NCBI RefSeq assembly: GCF_031755915.1
Contig: NC_083381.1
Span: 6,646,501-6,710,500, forward strand
Direction: 5' to 3'
Length of the DNA: 64,000 nucleotides
Source of the DNA: Ziziphus jujuba
Lineage: Eukaryota > Streptophyta > Magnoliopsida > Rosales > Rhamnaceae
Part shown: positions 60,068-64,000 of the stretch, in pieces
Numbering within the stretch: the stretch's first letter is position 1
How the letters are laid out: every line of letters begins with the position of its first letter
Position numbers and translations under genes: made by a program
The notes under the pieces: model-generated
What the model was told of the DNA's origin: nothing
Databases searched by the model: none
What the model saw: the letters and a program-made list of their open reading frames with translations, nothing else

Positions 60068-61531
60068 CTTTCCAGCCATGGAAAATGCACATTTTATGGT
60101 ACCAAATATATGTCATCTAATTGAAATCATGACCCGTTTTACCAAATTAGAGAATTAAGTACATATCGCTGGGTGATCTGGAAATGTATTTTTGGCTTGA
60201 TGTTTATTTTCCTTTTCTAAGATTATTTTCCAAGAAGACGCATGCAGGTCACTTACCTGCCAATTTCCAACTCATTATTGTTCATTAAATATCAAGCTAC
60301 TGATTTTGTAACATTGTTGTTGTCCCTTTTCTGTCTTTTACATTCTTTTTTGTTCATCTTGGTGAATATGTTTTTTTACATGATATTAAATTTTATTTAT
60401 TTTGAATTCAAAAATATGGTAGTTGAATGATTAACTTCACTCTATCCTCAAAGTCAAAGGTAGTAACTTACCAGAAAGAAGCCCTTGAACCATCATACTG
60501 TGGGAAGGTGGTGATTTGAGTTTTGACAAGTTATCTTATCGCCTCGAATGGTTTTATGCCGTAATGCTGTAAGACTGTATGGTGCAGGATTATGGCTTGA
60601 CTCATATGATACTACCAAGGAGGTATTTTTCTTTTCAAAAAAAAAAAAAAAATCACGCTATCCTTTTGAAGTTTAATACCTTAGAGCATTTTACAATTCT
60701 GTGAAACATGTTTATTTTCCATCTGAAGTCTTATACTAGGTACTTAAATCATAATGAAACTATCCAAAAGAGGAAAATCATGATGAAACTAACAATTAAG
60801 CAGATAGAGAAACTATTTGATGAAACTAAATAGAATATTGAGTGATTCTTCAACATCTTCTGGTTCAAAAAGTCTGAAAATAAGATCATTATTGTTAAGG
60901 AAAATTAGATGGCAGACCATTCAATAATACTATTGAACAATATTTTATCGGTCCTGTATTAACTTATTTCTCTTGTTTGGAATGTTCAACCGACAATCCA
61001 GTACAAACAGGTTTAGGGATCCAAAGCTAATAGACCAATTTTTCTTTTTTCTTTTTTTTTTTTTTTTTTTTCTTTCTTTTGTGTGCTATTGATGATTCTA
61101 CCCCATGGTTTCCCTACATAGTCCATAAGACATAAAGATGTAAAGTAATATACAATTCCACAAACAGAAATCAAAAGTTGCAAAATCCACCAAACCAAAC
61201 TTTTACTAATTTTAATGACAAAATTCCACAACAAAAGAAACCCAAGTTATATATATTCTTTTCATGCCAACATCATTTTTTTTTTTTTTTCTCCTCCCCC
61301 ATCCATCCCTCTCTCCCATCTCCCAAAAGCTTACCGACCATCCATGGATTTGGCCGTCGTTCTGTTCGACACGTGTCAACTTTTTACCGGCCAAGACTAC
61401 ATGGCTTTGACCGGAGGTGCAATAGTCCAATAATATCCCGCCACGCAACAATGCACAGCAATTTAAGACCGTGTGATCACCACATTGTTTTTTTTTTTTT
61501 TTTCTTCAAATAATTCTCCAAAACATATTTA

Positions 61532-61567
<36 letters not shown>

Positions 61568-61609
61568 GAAAGAACAAATAGAATGCCCCAACAAATGTGG
61601 TTAATTTCT
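60068..61609. other. Convergent intergenic region: 3' flanks of both genes
   Basis: It follows the FAR1-family stop and precedes the calmodulin-like stop, and both genes point into it. Holds the untranslated tails, homopolymers (60638-60653 A; 61045-61070 T; 61268-61285 T; 61487-61503 T; 61531-61562 A) and the palindromic word acacgtgt near 61370. Open frames here are short and low-complexity. Confidence 0.5.
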
Positions 61610-62245
61610 CTAACTCAAAGCGCTAAACCCACCCCCTTTCATCATCTGCTTGAATTCCTTATAGTTGACCATCCCATCACCGTCCACATCAACTTTCATG
61701 ATCATCCTCTTGCAATCCTCTACGGTCCTCCCCTGTTTAAGCCCCAAGGAAGCCAAAACGGATCTCAATTCGTCAACGGTGATAAACCCATCACCATTCT
61801 GATCAAACACATTGAAAGCCTCTCTCATGTCCTCCTCTTCATCTTTCTCATCCATTATCGACTGGTACAATTCTCCAAACTCATCCATATCCACACACCC
61901 ATCTCCATTCACATCAATCTTCTCTATCATCTGGGTCAATTCGTTATCCGGGATAAAGATACCCAGGTTCTCCAATGAATCGTTCAATTCCTTCTTGGTG
62001 ATTCTTCCATCCCCATTTCTATCAAACATTTGGAATACCCTTTTGAGCTCTGTCGGATCCATTCTTTTCTGAGCAAGAAAAGAACAAGAAGATGATGGAG
62101 GTGATGGTGGTGATGGAAGAGGAGGAGCTTGGAGAGGGAACCACGAAGGGGGGAAAAAATGGCGGATTTTCTTGGGAACCAAAGAGAGAAGGAGGGAATT
62201 AAAAAGGTTGTAAATAAGGAAAATCCTGAGGAAAATGGTTGGCAT
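61610..62245 (-). CDS. Calmodulin-like protein, MSS3/CML5-type (four EF-hands)
   Basis: Single exon, 211 residues from ATG 62245-62243. An in-frame ATG 31 codons upstream (62338) is less likely, because the family start [13 protein letters not shown] is at 62245. Residues 3-23 form a hydrophobic segment, followed by [14 protein letters not shown] and a Pro/Ser-rich linker (39-53). Four canonical EF-hand loops lie at 75-86, 111-122, 148-159 and 186-197, each starting Asp and ending Glu ([48 protein letters not shown]). All should bind calcium. The C-terminus [12 protein letters not shown] matches the CML3/CML5/CML7 branch. The N-terminus implies membrane association, probably endomembrane, by analogy with Arabidopsis CML4/CML5. 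It is a calcium sensor with unknown partners and the reading frame is intact. Confidence 0.93.
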   Translation of the reverse strand: MPTIFLRIFLIYNLFNSLLLSLVPKKIRHFFPPSWFPLQAPPLPSPPSPPSSSCSFLAQKRMDPTELKRVFQMFDRNGDGRITKKELNDSLENLGIFIPDNELTQMIEKIDVNGDGCVDMDEFGELYQSIMDEKDEEEDMREAFNVFDQNGDGFITVDELRSVLASLGLKQGRTVEDCKRMIMKVDVDGDGMVNYKEFKQMMKGGGFSALS

Positions 62246-62390
62246 GGATGCTGTTGTTTGGTGGTTGAGAAATTCTTGGAGAGAAAATTGGGAGTTTAAG
62301 ACGGAAAGTTTGAGAAAGTTGAAGAAAGTATGAGCCATGGAGGGCTATTTAGAGCACTTCAAAAGGAATTCACTTTTACGCGTATTGGGA

Positions 62391-62397
62391 GTTTATA
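62391..62397 (-). promoter_or_regulatory. Candidate TATA box of the calmodulin-like gene
   Basis: The minus strand reads tataaac about 146 bases upstream of ATG 62245, which would put the start of transcription near 62360. AT-rich surroundings make chance matches common. Confidence 0.4.
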
Positions 62398-63064
62398 TTA
62401 ATAATTAATTAATTAATTAATTTACACTCTTTTTTATTTTTTTAAAGAAAATAAAAACGCGTTTTTATTTATAACTATTATTTTTATTATTATTTATTAT
62501 TTGTGTCTGGTGGATTTGAAGATTAGAGCGTATGAAAGTAATAATGTATTTTGGCAGGTTGGAATTTGGTATTTGATTTTTATTTTTAATTTTTAAGTTT
62601 TTTTGTTAATTTTGGTTGAATTTAAAAATGTGACCGTTGATAACGGATCTAAAATTGAGAGAGAAAAAAGAGAGCGAGTGAGAGACGTTGGAGACTGAAG
62701 TGCGGCAAATAAGAAGGGCCGGCTGATGGACGGATGATGACCGTTGGATGGATTCAACGGGAAATATTTAATTGCGATTACTGGAGGTGGCGACACGTGG
62801 AGAACTTTAGTAGGAGAAGGTGGATAGTGGCTTTTACCTGGCACTCGTAGTCTTTGGCTGTAAGTAGTTGGTGTGGCTTTTTCTAGTTGGAGCGGTTGGG
62901 CGATAAAATTATGTGGCGTTTGATTGAATCACCCAGATGCTTGTTTTATAATTTTTTTTGATACATAACATAAATAAAACAAAATAAAAAAAATCAAAAT
63001 ATTAAATTATATTAATTATTTTAAATAAATTCCAAGAGAAACATAAAAGAATGTCGGTCTAGAA
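62398..63064. other. Upstream region of the calmodulin-like gene
   Basis: AT-rich promoter-proximal part (taattaattaatt near 62402-62421) then a GC-richer patch. The 83-codon minus frame (62844-62593) shows no domain. No other gene seen. Confidence 0.4.
62793..62800 (-). promoter_or_regulatory. G-box/ABRE-like element (acacgtgg) upstream of the calmodulin-like gene
   Basis: A CACGTG core about 550 bp upstream of the ATG, in a GC-richer patch (62690-62830). Such words bind bZIP and bHLH factors and are frequent in stress-responsive promoters. The role here is inference. Confidence 0.45.
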
Positions 63065-63154
63065 ATAGGATGGAAAAATATTAGTAAAAGTAAATTTAAG
63101 TGTTTAAGTGTTTAAACACTTAAATTTACTTTTACTAATATTTTTCCATCCTAT
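63065..63154. repeat. Perfect 43-bp-arm inverted repeat with 4-base loop
   Basis: The left arm (63065-63107, starting ataggatggaaaaatatt) and right arm (63112-63154) are exact reverse complements by eye. Weaker pairing, including atgtcggt near 63046, extends the arms outward. The shape fits a foldback MITE or a long hairpin. No protein-coding potential. Confidence 0.85.
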
Positions 63155-63480
63155 TCCTATATCTTTCATACCGACATATCATTTTGAGCATCTAAATAAA
63201 AACGACACATTATTTTTATATCTTATTGAAAAAAACCAAATTATCCCTAATAAGCATTTCGATTTTGATGATCTTCGAAGCTACAGAGCAAAAATTGCTT
63301 TCACCTTTTATTGATATGAGAATAAACCAGGAGAGTAACATCTGGTTGAAACTTTTCTTTAGATAGTAATATACAGACAGTTTTTTTTTTTTTTTTTTTC
63401 CATTCCTTTTAATTTTCCTCCGTTTTCTCACTGACCAAACAAAAAGTGTAAAGGAAAGATAAATATTTTTTTAGCTAAAT

Positions 63481-63616
63481 TCAATAGGACTTGGATTTCC
63501 AGAAAGCTGACAATTTGGATAGTGGATAATCATCATCATCATCATCATGACACCAACGCTCAAAACCTCGATACGTTTCAGAGGTAGATCGCCGACCGGT
63601 TCCATGATCTTTGGTC
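63481..63616 (-). CDS. Possible terminal exon of an unidentified minus-strand gene
   Basis: The minus strand shows a pyrimidine-rich run ending aaccacaag, a plausible acceptor, then an open reading of about 44 codons (MTKDHGTGRRSTSETYRGFE, WCH, an Asp run from the ATC microsatellite, YPLSKLSAFWKSKSY) to TGA at 63481-63483. Base composition is more balanced than its surroundings. Any upstream exons would lie to the right, where only AT-rich DNA is seen before the window ends. No family recognised. It could be a chance frame. Confidence 0.22.
63529..63549. repeat. (ATC)7 microsatellite
   Basis: Seven ATC units; read on the minus strand they make an Asp run in the candidate exon. Confidence 0.9.
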
Positions 63617-64000
63617 ATCCTTGTGGTTTTTGTTGGAGAAAAGTATAAAAGCAAATATAAAGTGATCAAAATTTTTTATTACAATTTTGGTATCCATAAT
63701 TTAACAATTTTTAAATAGTTTATCTATTTATATATATAAGGTAATATCAATTCAATACCATTAAAAAACTATCACATAATTAATTATCAAAATATTGGTA
63801 AAAAAATTTGATATCTGTAGCATTACTCAAAATATAAATACAATGAAAATTAATTTTCTATTAGCTTAAGTTTTTGAGATTAGTAAGATAATTCAACTTA
63901 ATATGAAAAAAAATCCAAAAGAGACAGTCCATATGTCAAAAGAGTGTTAAAGAAAAATAAAAATAAAATAAAAGAAACAAAAATATAAATAAAATCAAAG
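63617..64000. other. AT-rich DNA to window end
   Basis: No gene, RNA or bounded repeat is visible. Confidence 0.5.

Noticed and set aside
61178..61513. 111-codon plus frame with Phe runs
   Set aside because: It spans homopolymer T tracts between two convergent genes and has no conserved motif.

Overview
The window is nuclear DNA of a flowering plant, most likely a eudicot. It is AT-rich and dominated by Ty3/gypsy LTR retrotransposons primed by initiator-Met tRNA. The genes near the right end include an intron-containing FAR1-family factor and a calmodulin-like gene of the MSS3/CML5 type. The species cannot be fixed from the sequence. I saw no rRNA, tRNA, CRISPR or organellar genes.

Layout. 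1-7087 is AT-rich intergenic DNA with tandem duplications, microsatellites, a perfect palindrome and a hAT-like non-autonomous element (H1). 7088-25049 is one old Tekay/Del-like gypsy element (T1, + strand). A 3.46-kb solo LTR (S1, 10992-14454) split its integrase and a younger full-length gypsy element (A, 14865-23103) split its 3' LTR. About 26.1-52 kb holds the decayed remains of a second Tekay-like element (T2, - strand). T2 hosts element D (28611-47781, -), and D in turn hosts a rearranged element E (29445-36987) and a young full-length element C (39196-47447, -). A solo LTR of the A/C family (F, 49906-51052) and a second hAT-like element (H2, 51956-53113) also lie there. Target-site duplications or interrupted homologies support the insertion order.

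About 55.5-64 kb is the genic part. It holds a + strand gene for a short FAR1/FHY3-related factor (5' UTR exon about 55560-55768, coding exons 56642-57202 and 59882-60067). It also holds a single-exon - strand gene for a four-EF-hand calmodulin-like protein with a hydrophobic N-terminus (61610-62245). A possible terminal exon of another - strand gene lies near 63.5 kb.

How things work together. The retroelements are non-autonomous as read, but A and C break in different places: A in reverse transcriptase and RNase H, C in Gag and the protease active site. In A and C the polyprotein frame runs into the 3' LTR, which encodes a basic tail also recognisable in D, E and F. I found no convincing novel multi-gene system. 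The most unusual items are that LTR-encoded tail, the head-to-head gag/pol rearrangement in E and the nested stack itself.
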